From the NCBI GenBank assembly GCA_030646955.1, contig JAUSKM010000041.1, positions 1 through 55,736 of the forward strand: 55,736 nt of DNA, written 5' to 3'. Below are positions 9,268-19,017 of this stretch, in pieces. The translations under genes were made by a program, and so were the position numbers. Under the pieces are notes generated by a model, which did not search any database, was not told the DNA's origin, and saw only the letters and a program-made list of their open reading frames with translations. This DNA is from a bacterium. Lineage in GTDB: Bacteria > Patescibacteriota > Patescibacteriia > JACPHY01. Each line of letters starts with the position of its first letter. Within the stretch, counting starts at the first letter, position 1.

Positions 9268-9630
9268 ATGGACTCATACACGTCTCCAAGCACAAAGCCC
9301 ATCTACCGTGGCACACAGATCATTTGGTATATCGTTGGGGTAGCTGACGTGCTGCTCGCATTCCGCTTCTTTCTGAAGCTCTTTGGTGCCAATCCAATAG
9401 CTGATTTCACCTCGTTTATCTATAACGTCTCCAGCCCTTTAGCGGCGCCATTCCTCAATGTATTTCGCCAGAGTCGTGTGGAAGGGAGCCTGTTTGAATG
9501 GACAACATTGCTCGCCATGCTTGTTTACTGGATTATCGGCTGGGGTATTATTAAGCTCTTCTTGATGGGCAAAACAGTTTCCACTCCAGAAGCGGCCAGG
9601 AAACTGAATGAGCAAGAAAAAACTTCCTAG
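9268..9630 (+). CDS. YggT family membrane protein
   Basis: GVADVLLAFRFFLKLFGANPIADFTSFIYNVSSPLAAPFLNVF. Confidence 0.8.
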   Translation: MDSYTSPSTKPIYRGTQIIWYIVGVADVLLAFRFFLKLFGANPIADFTSFIYNVSSPLAAPFLNVFRQSRVEGSLFEWTTLLAMLVYWIIGWGIIKLFLMGKTVSTPEAARKLNEQEKTS

Positions 9631-9655
9631 CCCCCTCGCTCAATAGTCGGCGATA

Positions 9656-9781
9656 TGGTATGCTCCGTTTTCAGAAAAAAGCGTACGGCACACCCGCGTT
9701 GTTCGATCGTTTAGAGAGCAAGTATAATTTTAAACTTCGTGAACGTGTGGGGAGACCGAGAAATGGGACTTGACCCCATTT
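9656..9781 (+). pseudogene. RAYT-A 3'-end remnant plus REP-A
   Basis: RFQKKAYGTPALFDRLESKYNFKLRERVGRPRNGT* followed by the REP. Confidence 0.85.
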
Positions 9782-9800
9782 GTTCAGATTGAATGCACTT

Positions 9801-10217
9801 ATGAGCAAAGTACGCGTGAAGAGCAAGCAGCATGACCTCAAGAACGATCCCGTATCTATTGGAGCGGGCATCGCAGCGCTTTCGGTTGCAACATACTTTC
9901 TGTTTGGTCCGGGAGGAAAGCGGCATCGTCACGACCTTCGCGGGCTTGCGGTGCAGGTGAAAAAGGAAATGGTCAAGAAGTTCAAGCAGTCACAGGACGT
10001 CGCAGAGCCGATGTATCGACGTATCGTGCAGGAAGTGTCGGTCGAACTTGCGAAAAAAGAGGCAGTGAACAAGGAAGCGCTTCAAGCAATGGTAGAGGAC
10101 ATGCAGCGGCACTGGGAGGAGATTGAGCGCGATGCTACCCCCCGTCGGATGGTGCGTCGAGCAGCTGGCCGAGCGCGAGGCACAGGAGCGACCGTTCGCC
10201 GCAGCAAAAAGCAGTAG
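9801..10217 (+). CDS. Hypothetical protein with one TM helix and basic C-terminus
   Basis: ORF; the upstream in-frame start at 9780 lies inside the REP, so 9801 is preferred. Confidence 0.6.
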   Translation: MSKVRVKSKQHDLKNDPVSIGAGIAALSVATYFLFGPGGKRHRHDLRGLAVQVKKEMVKKFKQSQDVAEPMYRRIVQEVSVELAKKEAVNKEALQAMVEDMQRHWEEIERDATPRRMVRRAAGRARGTGATVRRSKKQ

Positions 10218-10239
10218 GGCAGCGCATCGTTGCGTGTGG

Positions 10240-10300
10240 AAATGGGGTCAAGTCCAATTTCAATCCCACTCCCGACCATGCTACAGTACGTGAGTCCAGT
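10240..10300 (+). mobile_element. Solo RAYT left end (REP-A plus leader, no transposase)
   Basis: aaatggggtcaagtccaatttcaatcccactcccgaccatgctacagta resembles 6051-6100 upstream of RAYT. Confidence 0.7.
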
Positions 10301-10422
10301 AATCGTGTTTGGTCTACTTTATCGCAACGAACGTCGCATCTCCTTTCATTTTCTCTCATTTGTTTGCACGGGACTGACAGTGGGTGTATCGTGGAGGCGA
10401 TTGGGGTAAGGAGGGTACGCTG

Positions 10423-10665
10423 ATGGCTCGTTGGTATTCGACCGTCGTGCAGCAGCTCGCGGAGCTGTGGTACATCGTTCTTCTTTTCGCGTTGAGCGGA
10501 TGCTACCTTCATCTGAAGAGCGGCCCGCCTCCGCCGAGCAGAGCGAACGATTTTCCGATTGAAGTGGGTGGGCTCGCCATCGCCGGCGCGATCGTCTTCT
10601 GGAGCGGCATCAAGTCCCAGAAGTTCATGATCATCCTGCTCGGCCTCGCGCTGCTGCTCGGGTGA
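10423..10665 (+). CDS. Small membrane protein
   Basis: ORF with RBS aaggaggg and two hydrophobic helices. Confidence 0.55.
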   Translation: MARWYSTVVQQLAELWYIVLLFALSGCYLHLKSGPPPPSRANDFPIEVGGLAIAGAIVFWSGIKSQKFMIILLGLALLLG

Positions 10666-10684
10666 CGATACTGCTCCGCCTCTG

Positions 10685-10713
10685 CGGCACCATCCGATGG
10701 ATGGTGCCGCCTT
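10685..10713 (+). terminator. Stem-loop ggcaccatccgatggatggtgcc
   Basis: 10-bp perfect stem after the stop codon. Confidence 0.6.
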
Positions 10714-10741
10714 ACGTATGCCGTGCTATGATAGTGTGAAT

Positions 10742-10779
10742 GTGTGGAGGAGACCGAGAAATGGGACTTGACCCCATTT
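10742..10779. repeat. Short RAYT-A terminal remnant plus REP-A
   Basis: gtgtggaggagaccgagaaatgggacttgaccccattt. Confidence 0.8.
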
Positions 10780-10797
10780 ACGCACATTTATTTACGC

Positions 10798-11313
10798 ATG
10801 AAACTCATCATCATTAACGGCCCATGCGGGATTGGGAAGAGTACGCTTGCTGGAAGCATGCATGCAACCATGCCACTGTCTTTCCTGTTTGATATCGACG
10901 CGCAGATGAGATTTATCAGCCATTATAGAGAGTATCGGGAAGAGCGACGTGAGATAACACTTGCTCTCGCAGACGCGGTTATCGACGCACTACTCCGACT
11001 TGGTCGCGACATCGTCGTTGACAAGATGATCTTTGATCCGAGTATCATCGACTCATACTATGGTATTGCTAAGAAATACGGAGCTGATGTTCATGAAATT
11101 ATTTTGTGGGCGCCAAAAGAGGTCGTCATGAAGCGTGCCGATGAACGAGGATGGAGAAAGGATGGTCTGCTTACTCCAGAAAAGTGTGAGATGTTTTGGC
11201 ATAAAATTGACGAACTCAAGAATCAGCGCCCGAATGCGATTGTGCTAGACGCCGAACATCAAAGTCCGGAGGAGATGCTGGCGCAGGTTCAGAAGCTGAT
11301 GCGGGCCACATGA
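10798..11313 (+). CDS. P-loop NTPase / small-molecule kinase-like protein
   Basis: MKLIIINGPCGIGKSTLAG Walker A. Confidence 0.75.
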   Translation: MKLIIINGPCGIGKSTLAGSMHATMPLSFLFDIDAQMRFISHYREYREERREITLALADAVIDALLRLGRDIVVDKMIFDPSIIDSYYGIAKKYGADVHEIILWAPKEVVMKRADERGWRKDGLLTPEKCEMFWHKIDELKNQRPNAIVLDAEHQSPEEMLAQVQKLMRAT

Positions 11314-11351
11314 AAATGATAATTGCGGATTTTTTGGTCGTTAAAAATACT

Positions 11352-11373
11352 GAGTGGACCTGACGCCACTTTT
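11352..11373. repeat. REP-B-like gagtggacctgacgccactttt
   Basis: Similar to 8802-8821. Confidence 0.65.
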
Positions 11374-11385
11374 CCGTTTAACGCA

Positions 11386-11613
11386 ATGAACGCCGCATCT
11401 CACGATCCGCTTCATGGGAAAACACTCCAGGTGATACTGGAGTATCTTGTTGCGCATGTGGGGTGGGAGGAGTTGGGGCGACGGATCCGGATTCAGTGTT
11501 TTTTGAATGATCCCAGTGTGCGGTCGAGTTTGACATTTTTACGGAAGACGCCGTGGGCGCGGGCGAAGGTGGAGCGGTACTATCTTCGTGTTGTGAGGCG
11601 TTCGGGGAAGTGA
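11386..11613 (+). CDS. VF530/DUF2132 family small protein
   Basis: DPLHGKTLQVILEYLVAHVGWEELGRRIRIQCFLNDPSVRSSLTFLRKTPWARAKVE. Confidence 0.85.
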   Translation: MNAASHDPLHGKTLQVILEYLVAHVGWEELGRRIRIQCFLNDPSVRSSLTFLRKTPWARAKVERYYLRVVRRSGK

Positions 11614-11618
11614 GGGGT

Positions 11619-12602
11619 ATGGAATCATTTTGGGAGAAACTTGTTCGGCCGATCATGATGCTTGCACCGATGGCAGATGTCACGGATGCGGCGTTTCGGC
11701 GTGTCATCGCGCAGTATGGGAAGCCGGATGTGTTGTGGACGGAGTTTTGCTCGGCAGATGGTCTGTGGCATACGCGCGTGAAGCACGGGGTGCCGGATGC
11801 GGAGAATGCGCTCATGGACGACCTTGCGTTTCATGTGAGCGAGCGGCCCATCGTCGCGCAGTTCTTCACGGCGGATCCTGCCATGATGGAGTACGCTGCT
11901 GGGGTGGCATCCGAGCTTGGGTTTGATGGCGTGGACATCAACATGGGGTGTCCGGATCGTACGGTTGAGGCGCGGGGGGCGGGCGCAGCGCTCATGAAGG
12001 ACCACGGGCTTGCGCGTGAGATTATTCGTGCGGCCAAGCGCGGGGCGGGGCGTCTGCCCGTCTCCGTGAAGACGCGCATTGGGTACGCGCGCGACGAGGT
12101 GGCGACGTGGCTGCCCGTACTCCTGGCCGAGGATCTGGCCGCGGTGACGCTTCATGCGCGGACGCGGAAGGAGATGTCGTTGGTTCCTGCGCGTTGGGAA
12201 CACGTTGCAGAAGCCGTGCGGCTGCGTGACGCGATGGGCGTCTCCACCGTCATCCTGGGCAACGGCGATGTGCGCGACCTGGCCGATGCGCAAGCGCGCG
12301 TTGACGCCTCGCACGCCGATGGTGCGATGCTGGGGCGTGCCATCTTTGGGAACCCGTGGTGTTTCAATCGCGATGTGCGTGTCGAGGACGTTCCATTCGC
12401 GGAACGCTTTCGCGTCATGCTGGAGCACGCGCGGCTTTTTGAGCAACTTCTTCCGCGCAAGCGCTTTGCCGTCATGCGGCGGCACTTCAAGGCGTACGCC
12501 TCCAACTTCCATGGCGCAGCAGAGCTTCGCGCTGCACTTATGAAAACGGAATCGTCAGATGAGGCCGAAGAAGTCGTACGCGCCGCCGGGTTCCATTGGT
12601 AG
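11619..12602 (+). CDS. dus: tRNA-dihydrouridine synthase
   Basis: APMADVTDAAFRRV, DGVDINMGCPDRTV, ILGNGDV; Dus family motifs. Confidence 0.9.
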   Translation: MESFWEKLVRPIMMLAPMADVTDAAFRRVIAQYGKPDVLWTEFCSADGLWHTRVKHGVPDAENALMDDLAFHVSERPIVAQFFTADPAMMEYAAGVASELGFDGVDINMGCPDRTVEARGAGAALMKDHGLAREIIRAAKRGAGRLPVSVKTRIGYARDEVATWLPVLLAEDLAAVTLHARTRKEMSLVPARWEHVAEAVRLRDAMGVSTVILGNGDVRDLADAQARVDASHADGAMLGRAIFGNPWCFNRDVRVEDVPFAERFRVMLEHARLFEQLLPRKRFAVMRRHFKAYASNFHGAAELRAALMKTESSDEAEEVVRAAGFHW

Positions 12603-12773
12603 TGTGTACAATGAGCGTGGAGAATTTTTTGTTCCCTTCCCTCACCGCGCGTACTCGCGATGGAGCATTGTACAGCCCGTCCATAGCCACCCCTCCCTCC
12701 CTTACCCTCCCTCCCCCCATGAGTACGCGCGGAGAGGGAGGGGATCAGAAAGAGTGAAGAGCCGAACAACCAT

Positions 12774-13904
12774 GTGAAAATTTTTCGTGCGCTTCGGGAT
12801 GCTGACGGGGTGTTGTTGGCCGCTGTTCTCGTGACGGCGGCGGTTGGGTTGGCGGGGTTGGCGTCACTCGCGCTGCGATCGTCGCCTCCGTCGTTTGGTA
12901 CGTTCACACGGCAGCTTATTGCGTTGGGCATTGGGGCCGTGCTCTTCGCGGTGGCGGCGGCGATTGATTGGCGGGCGTGGGAGCGGTGGTGGCCGGTGGT
13001 GCTGGCGGTGACGGCGGCGCTTCTTATTGGGGTGCTCTTGTTTGGCGCGCGCATCCGGGGCACGCGGGGGTGGCTGGCAATTGGGCCGTGGACTATTCAG
13101 GTGGTGGAGTTTGCCAAGATTGGGCTTATCCTGCTCCATGCGGTGTACTTCCGACGCCGCGCGCGGTTCCTGGGGCGCGTGCGCACGGTGCTGGAGAGCA
13201 CCGCGATTACGGCGGCGTTTGCGGGGCTGGTACTCCTCCAGCCGGACCTGGGGTCCGCGATGTTGCTCATCGTCACGTGGATCGGTATGCTCCTGGTCTT
13301 CGGGTTGCGGCGTGCGCACCTGCTTATCGCGGTGGTGCTTGCGCTCCTCACCGCGGTCCTCGCGTGGCAGTTCGCGTTGGCGCCGTACCAGCGCGATCGC
13401 ATCCTTACCGTGTTGGACCCCGGGCGCGATCCGCAGGGTGCGGGGTACAACCAGCATCAGGCCGTCATCGCCATTGGTGCGGGGGGGATGTTTGGCCAGG
13501 GATTTGGTCGCGGAACGCAATCGCAGCTTGCGTTCCTCCCTGAAGCGCAGTCCGACTTCCTTCCCGCGGTGATCGGTGAGGAGTTTGGCTTGTTGGGCAT
13601 GGCGCTTCTCCTTGCCGTTGTTGCAGTAGTGCTCTGGCGGCTCGTCATCCTCACGGGGCGGTGCCACGATGACTTCTCCGCTTCCATTGTGGTGGGTATG
13701 GGGTTTCTCTTCGCGTTCCAATCGCTCTACAACGTCGCAATGAACATGGGCGTCGCGCCGGTGATGGGCATCCCGTTCCCGTTCGTCTCCGCGGGAGGCA
13801 GCGCGGTGATGGCGTTTGCGTTCGGCTTCGGTATCATCACCTCTATCGCCATGCGCACCCCGCGCACAACGCGGAGTGTGTATGAGCTGCATGTGATTGA
13901 ATGA
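12774..13904 (+). CDS. rodA: FtsW/RodA/SpoVE family protein, likely RodA
   Basis: GTRGWLAIGPWTIQVVEFAKI, LLQPDLGSAMLL, PFPFVSAGGSA. Confidence 0.9.
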   Translation: MKIFRALRDADGVLLAAVLVTAAVGLAGLASLALRSSPPSFGTFTRQLIALGIGAVLFAVAAAIDWRAWERWWPVVLAVTAALLIGVLLFGARIRGTRGWLAIGPWTIQVVEFAKIGLILLHAVYFRRRARFLGRVRTVLESTAITAAFAGLVLLQPDLGSAMLLIVTWIGMLLVFGLRRAHLLIAVVLALLTAVLAWQFALAPYQRDRILTVLDPGRDPQGAGYNQHQAVIAIGAGGMFGQGFGRGTQSQLAFLPEAQSDFLPAVIGEEFGLLGMALLLAVVAVVLWRLVILTGRCHDDFSASIVVGMGFLFAFQSLYNVAMNMGVAPVMGIPFPFVSAGGSAVMAFAFGFGIITSIAMRTPRTTRSVYELHVIE

Positions 13905-14007
13905 CGGAGAGCTGAAGAACGCAGGAATCAGAGCAGGTCATGCACAGGAGGTTGGCGGAGGTGTGTTGTTTCTTGTCCCCCGTCCCTGTGCTATACTCCC
14001 AGTACCT

Positions 14008-14400
14008 ATGCATTCCAACCGTCGTTCTCCACAGTTCTTCCAAGAGTCGCTGCGCCTCATTTCGTATTGCCCGGTGTGCGACACGAGCTACAACCCGATG
14101 GAGGCGCGGGTGATTGATGAGCGCGATGACAAGCACCTCATGCACATCCGGTGCAAGAAGTGCGCGCATTCCATCCTTGCGTTGGTGCTCACCACGGGGA
14201 TGGGCGTGAGCTCGATGGGGCTTCTGACAGACCTCACCTTTGATGATGTGGTCAAGTTTCGGAATGTCGAATCGGTGACGGTTGATGATGTCATCGCATT
14301 CCATCAGCTCCTGGAGAAGCGGGAGGGGGATGTTTTTGGTCCGGTGCGCAGCGGAAAGAAGAAAACCGAGAAAACTGCGGTGAAAGGCCGTCGGAATTGA
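14008..14400 (+). CDS. Hypothetical protein with CPVC...CKKC zinc-ribbon-like motif
   Basis: ORF preceded by TGCTATACT extended -10 at ~13988. Confidence 0.7.
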   Translation: MHSNRRSPQFFQESLRLISYCPVCDTSYNPMEARVIDERDDKHLMHIRCKKCAHSILALVLTTGMGVSSMGLLTDLTFDDVVKFRNVESVTVDDVIAFHQLLEKREGDVFGPVRSGKKKTEKTAVKGRRN

Positions 14401-14504
14401 CTGCCGCCAGCGGTTGCGGTATGCTGACCTCGTGACCCCCCGCACGGGGTTTTCGTATTGCTCACCACAGGCCGCGGCGATTGCACCGGCCAGATTACCA
14501 CGTT

Positions 14505-15161
14505 ATGCAGACCATCACCATCAACGCCACGGCGCGAATCACGCCTGGCGAGACCGCGAGGGCACTCCGGCGCGGTGGAAAGCTCCCCGCGGTTTTGTAC
14601 GGACATGCGATTGCCGCACAATCGATTGCGGTGACGAGTTCCGAGTTCCAGCGTGCGTACCGTTCCACGGGCGCTTCGACGCTCGTGAGCCTCCATGTGG
14701 ATAGCGGGACGCCGGTGCTCGTCCTCGTGAAGGACGTTACCTACGATCCTATCACCGATGTGCCGATCCATGTGGATTTCCATCAGGTGAACCTCAATGA
14801 AGAGGTGCAAGCGGAGATTCCATTGCACTTTATTGGAGAGTCGCCAGCGGTGAAGATGCTCGGCGGGCTTTTGGTCCGACAGCACGAGTTTATCGAGGTG
14901 CGCGCGATGCCAGACAAGCTGGTACACGACATTACGGTGGACATCAGTGTACTTGATGTGTTGGATCGTGCGATTCACATGAAAGATTTGCAGCTTCCGG
15001 AAGGCGTGACGCCAGTTCTGCCGGGCGAGACGGTGATCGCCAAGGTGGTGGTTGCTCGTCAGGAGGCAGAGGAGGCACCGGTGGTGCCCGCGGCGGACGC
15101 GAGCGCCGCGGCAACAGCGGGAGCCGCGAAGCCCGAGACCGGAGCAGCAGCGAAGACGTAA
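14505..15161 (+). CDS. rplY: 50S ribosomal protein L25/Ctc
   Basis: RRGGKLPAVLYGH, DPITDVPIHVDFHQV; L25/TL5 domain. Confidence 0.92.
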   Translation: MQTITINATARITPGETARALRRGGKLPAVLYGHAIAAQSIAVTSSEFQRAYRSTGASTLVSLHVDSGTPVLVLVKDVTYDPITDVPIHVDFHQVNLNEEVQAEIPLHFIGESPAVKMLGGLLVRQHEFIEVRAMPDKLVHDITVDISVLDVLDRAIHMKDLQLPEGVTPVLPGETVIAKVVVARQEAEEAPVVPAADASAAATAGAAKPETGAAAKT

Positions 15162-15162
15162 C

Positions 15163-16383
15163 ATGCGCGCACTGAAGATTCCGTCACTTGCACGGATCAT
15201 CGCAGTAGTTCGTCAAGAGATCGCGCGCGTGCGCGTGGAGGTTGTTCGGTTGGTGCTTGTTGCAGTTGTCATCGTCCTCGCCATCATCGGCGGGGGCGTT
15301 TGGCTGTACGGACGGTGGGCCGCAACACCGCTTCCGCCAGTCCGTCCGTCGGAGCCGCCTGCACCCACCGTGATCACAAAGCCGCGATGGATGGATGGGT
15401 TGCCGATTCCTGCGGACGATCCGCAGCCACTCGCCGTGGCGGTGAGCATCGATAATGCCCCAGAGGCGCGGCCGCAAATGGGGCTCGCGAATGCGCCGGT
15501 CGTGTTCGTGCTGCCTGTCGAGGGAAAGCGGACGCGTTTTCTTGCGGTGTTTGAGGCGGGGGAGGAGCAGGAGGGGAAGGGTGATGATATCGCGTGCGAT
15601 GCATTCGCATGTTCTGGGCTTTACGTCGGTGACGTTGGTCCTATCCGCTCCGCCCGTCCGTACTTTGTGGGGCTGGCGGACGCGTTGGGCGTTCCGCTCG
15701 CGCATGCGGGTGGCAGTCCGGCTGCCATCGAGCTTTTGAAGACGCGTGCGCATGTGGACGAGTGGTACCGATCGCCGTATTACCGCTCCCGCACGCGCGT
15801 GGCTCCGTTCAACCTCTATGGGGCGGTTGCGGATATGACCACGTTTCTTTCTGATCGTAATCAGCTTGGGGAACCGCGCACGGATGCGTGGAAGTTGTGG
15901 TCGTTTACTGCGTCCGTATTCGATGGCGTTCGCGATGGACTCGCGTTCGCACTCCGCTCGGAGGGAGAGCGGGCATTCACCGTATCCTGGACGTATGATG
16001 ACCACCTTGGCAGCAGATATGTTCGCTTGCAGGGCGGCCAGTCGCAATACGACATTGGAGGGATCCGGGTGTCGGCAGAGAATGTCGTTGTGCTGCGTGT
16101 GAATGCGGCGGTGTTGGATCGCGTAGGGCGGCTTGCGATTCCGCAGTTGGATCCGCCGATTCCTGCGTCACTGTTTCCGCGCATGCCGGCGATGGTTTTG
16201 AGTGACGGTCATCGGTACGAAGGGACGTGGGGGTGGGAAGATCCCACGGGGGAGGCGGGTCTCTTGGGTTTGCGGCACCGCAACGATGAGGCGGGCGATG
16301 CTGGTGCTCCCATCTTGCTGACGCCAGGCAGAACATGGGTAGAGTTTGTAACGGAGCCGTGGGGGATGCCGGGATCGTTGTAG
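15163..16383 (+). CDS. DUF3048 (YerB-like) family membrane-anchored protein
   Basis: PLAVAVSIDNAPEARPQMGLANAPVVFVLPVEGKRTRFLAVF, VGPIRSARPYFVGLADALG. Confidence 0.9.
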   Translation: MRALKIPSLARIIAVVRQEIARVRVEVVRLVLVAVVIVLAIIGGGVWLYGRWAATPLPPVRPSEPPAPTVITKPRWMDGLPIPADDPQPLAVAVSIDNAPEARPQMGLANAPVVFVLPVEGKRTRFLAVFEAGEEQEGKGDDIACDAFACSGLYVGDVGPIRSARPYFVGLADALGVPLAHAGGSPAAIELLKTRAHVDEWYRSPYYRSRTRVAPFNLYGAVADMTTFLSDRNQLGEPRTDAWKLWSFTASVFDGVRDGLAFALRSEGERAFTVSWTYDDHLGSRYVRLQGGQSQYDIGGIRVSAENVVVLRVNAAVLDRVGRLAIPQLDPPIPASLFPRMPAMVLSDGHRYEGTWGWEDPTGEAGLLGLRHRNDEAGDAGAPILLTPGRTWVEFVTEPWGMPGSL

Positions 16384-16428
16384 TGTATGTCGTGGAGGCC
16401 TGGAGGCCTCCACCAGGAGATCCGTTGT

Positions 16429-16842
16429 ATGCATCATGATCGCAGGCGGACGATCGAGCTCGCGGTCTTTTTTGTGGTCATCGCCGTGATGGGCTCTGGC
16501 GTGTTGGCAGGTGTGCAGACCGTTGCCAGCCGCACGCGCGATGCACGACGTGCCGCGGATATTGCGCAGCTCCAGCGCGCACTTGCGTTTGCAGAAATAT
16601 CCGAAGGTGCGTTTCCTGTCGCGATGGAGCCCGTCTGTTTGGATGGTGATGATGTCATTTCGCGATTTCTCCTGGAGCAGGAGCACCTGCGCATCCCTGC
16701 GCGCGACCCCGTCGCGCCGTCGTTGTTGGAATCCGATGCGGATCCGCGACACTGCTACACGTACCAATCGCGCGACCGTGCTTCGTATACCCTTCGTTAT
16801 TTCATGGAACGGAGCGGGATGACGAGGGAAGTGGTGCCGTAG
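16429..16842 (+). CDS. Pseudopilin-like / type IV pilin-like secreted protein
   Basis: N-terminal TM helix then ASRTRDARRAADIAQLQRALAFA, typical of pilin-like proteins. Confidence 0.65.
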   Translation: MHHDRRRTIELAVFFVVIAVMGSGVLAGVQTVASRTRDARRAADIAQLQRALAFAEISEGAFPVAMEPVCLDGDDVISRFLLEQEHLRIPARDPVAPSLLESDADPRHCYTYQSRDRASYTLRYFMERSGMTREVVP

Positions 16843-16968
16843 TGCAAGAAACCACGGCGTACACTGAAAGGCATCGCTTTTATGTGCCCCCCCTCTTACT
16901 CTCCCCCTCCAAGATGGATGGGGAGAAAATGGTTACCACCAGAACGCCCTCGCGCATAGGCGGGGGCG

Positions 16969-17787
16969 TTATGGTGCTGCGAGCTTGAGGACGCGTGCGT
17001 GACCGGCAAGATCCGTGTGGAGCGTCGCGGTCCAATCAGGAAGCATGGATGCAGTCCATTGCATGAGCGCATCCCTGCGGCGTGGATCGATTTCTAAGAA
17101 AGCATCCAGCATCAAGCTCCGAGCCGCAAGCTGGGGAAGTTGCATGAAGATCGCGCGGTACGGATCGAGACCGTCGATGCCGCCATCAAACGCGCTGCGC
17201 GGCTCGAAATCCTTGAGCGGGCGGGGGAGTGCTTCCCATTCTGCGGTGGTGAGATAGGGGAGATTGGCGGTGACGATGCAGGATGCACGATGGAGGTGTG
17301 GTCGTTGAAGAATTGGCTCGAGGAGATTTCCATGCAGGAATTCAATACGTTCCGCGACGCCATGGCGCGTCGCGTTGTGCGTGGCAATGGCGAGCGCGGC
17401 GGAGGAGACATCCGTTGCGATAACCTGTGCGTCCTGCAATTCGGCCGCAGCGGTTACCGCGATGCATCCTGATCCTGTTCCAATGTCGACGATGTGTACG
17501 CCGTTGGCCGTTCCCGATCCGCTGCCCAGGAGCATGGTGATGATCATTTCTGTTTCCGGCCTCGGAATGAGCGTATCGCGCGTGACGGTGAACGGGCGAC
17601 CGTAGAACCATGCCTCGCCCAGGAGTTGTGCCAGGGGTTCGCCGTTTTCCAGGCGTACGCAGAGCGCATCGTAGCGCTCCTGCTGCTCGTGCGTGAGCAC
17701 TGCATCCGGATGCGCGAAGAGCCACGTTCGGTTTTTCCCGAGGACGTGCGCGTGGAGGTCTTGACGGTGGCGCTCCAGGTCATCCAT
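16969..17787 (-). CDS. prmC: Release factor glutamine methyltransferase PrmC
   Basis: IVDIGTGSGCIAV, TANLPYLT (NxPY-like), adjacent to prfA. Confidence 0.9.
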   Translation of the reverse strand: MDDLERHRQDLHAHVLGKNRTWLFAHPDAVLTHEQQERYDALCVRLENGEPLAQLLGEAWFYGRPFTVTRDTLIPRPETEMIITMLLGSGSGTANGVHIVDIGTGSGCIAVTAAAELQDAQVIATDVSSAALAIATHNATRHGVAERIEFLHGNLLEPILQRPHLHRASCIVTANLPYLTTAEWEALPRPLKDFEPRSAFDGGIDGLDPYRAIFMQLPQLAARSLMLDAFLEIDPRRRDALMQWTASMLPDWTATLHTDLAGHARVLKLAAP

Positions 17788-17863
17788 AGTACTGCGGAAT
17801 CCAAAAAGGTACCCCACCGGCCAGGGACGCAGTGGGGGCAGCCACGAAGCCGGGAATATTCGT

Positions 17864-18907
17864 TTATGCGGGCTGCTCGATGCGCTTGCGCGTCTCGGTG
17901 AGGAGATCCTCAATGTCGCCGTCCAGAACGCGCTCGATGCCGTGCCACGTCTCCTTGATGCGGTGGTCGGTCACGCGATCCTGGGGCACGTTGTAGGTGC
18001 GGATTTTTTCGGAGCGATCACCGATGCCGATCTGTTGCTTGCGTGCTTCCGAACGCTCACGTTGTGCACGTTCGCGTTCCATCGCGTAGAGGCGCGACCG
18101 AAGCACGTCCATTGCGCGAGCGCGGTTCTGTTGCTGCGAGCGCTCGTCCTGGCAGGAGACCACGATGCCGCTGGGAATGTGCGTCATGCGTACGGCCGAG
18201 TAGGTTGTGTTCACGCTCTGGCCGCCATGGCCGCCCGCGGTCATGGTTTCGATGCGGAGGTCCTTGGGATCAATGGTGATGTCTACTTCCTCCGCCTTGG
18301 GGAGCACGGCAACGGTGGCGGTGGACGTGTGGATGCGTCCCTGCTTCTCCGTGGTGGGTACGCGCTGCACGCGGTGGACGCCTCCCTCATACTTCACCCA
18401 TCGGAACACGCGTTCGCCTTCGATGATGATCGTCGCCGCGGTGATGCCGCCGAGGTCGTTCTGTGCGGTGGCCAGCGAACGAACGGACCAGCCACGGCGT
18501 TCCGCGAAGCGCATGTACATGCGCAGGATGTCCGCAGCAAAGAGTGCGGCCTCGTCACCACCTACCCCGGCACGAATTTCAAACACCGCGTCGCGGTCAT
18601 CTTCCGGATCGCTGGGCTCCAGGAGCTCCGCCAGTTCCGCGTTGAGGCGATCCAGTTGTGCAGGAGCAGTCGCCAGTGCCTCCTCGCCGAGTTGCCGGAG
18701 TGCCGCATCGTCCGTGCTCGCGGCGTCCTTCGCATCCGCGATCTCACGCTCCATCCGTGCTTGGGCATCCATCAGCTCCAGCACGCGGACGGCATTGGCG
18801 TGCGCACGGGAAATATCAGCGAGCCGTTTGCGGTCGCCGATCACAGCGGGGTCTTGGAGCTGTGCTTCCATTTCCTGTTTTTTTGTTTCGATATCCTGGC
18901 GGGTCAT
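17864..18907 (-). CDS. prfA: Peptide chain release factor 1
   Basis: [41 protein letters not shown]. Confidence 0.96.
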   Translation of the reverse strand: MTRQDIETKKQEMEAQLQDPAVIGDRKRLADISRAHANAVRVLELMDAQARMEREIADAKDAASTDDAALRQLGEEALATAPAQLDRLNAELAELLEPSDPEDDRDAVFEIRAGVGGDEAALFAADILRMYMRFAERRGWSVRSLATAQNDLGGITAATIIIEGERVFRWVKYEGGVHRVQRVPTTEKQGRIHTSTATVAVLPKAEEVDITIDPKDLRIETMTAGGHGGQSVNTTYSAVRMTHIPSGIVVSCQDERSQQQNRARAMDVLRSRLYAMERERAQRERSEARKQQIGIGDRSEKIRTYNVPQDRVTDHRIKETWHGIERVLDGDIEDLLTETRKRIEQPA

Positions 18908-19017
18908 ACGGGGGTCATACACATCATCCCATGTCTTCCGCGGGAGCAAAACATGCGGGACCGAGGCGCGCGCCTCGGTCCCGCTCCTTGCGATCATTGC
19001 ACGGTTCAGCCGCGCGC

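Noticed and set aside
6051-11373. CRISPR array interpretation of the repeated aaatgggacttgacccc units
   Set aside because: Repeats are irregularly spaced, palindromic, in both orientations, and tied to RAYT fragments; no cas genes.
12864-13892. 342-aa minus-strand ORF opposite rodA
   Set aside because: Arg/His/Glu-rich shadow ORF; the + strand encodes a clear RodA.
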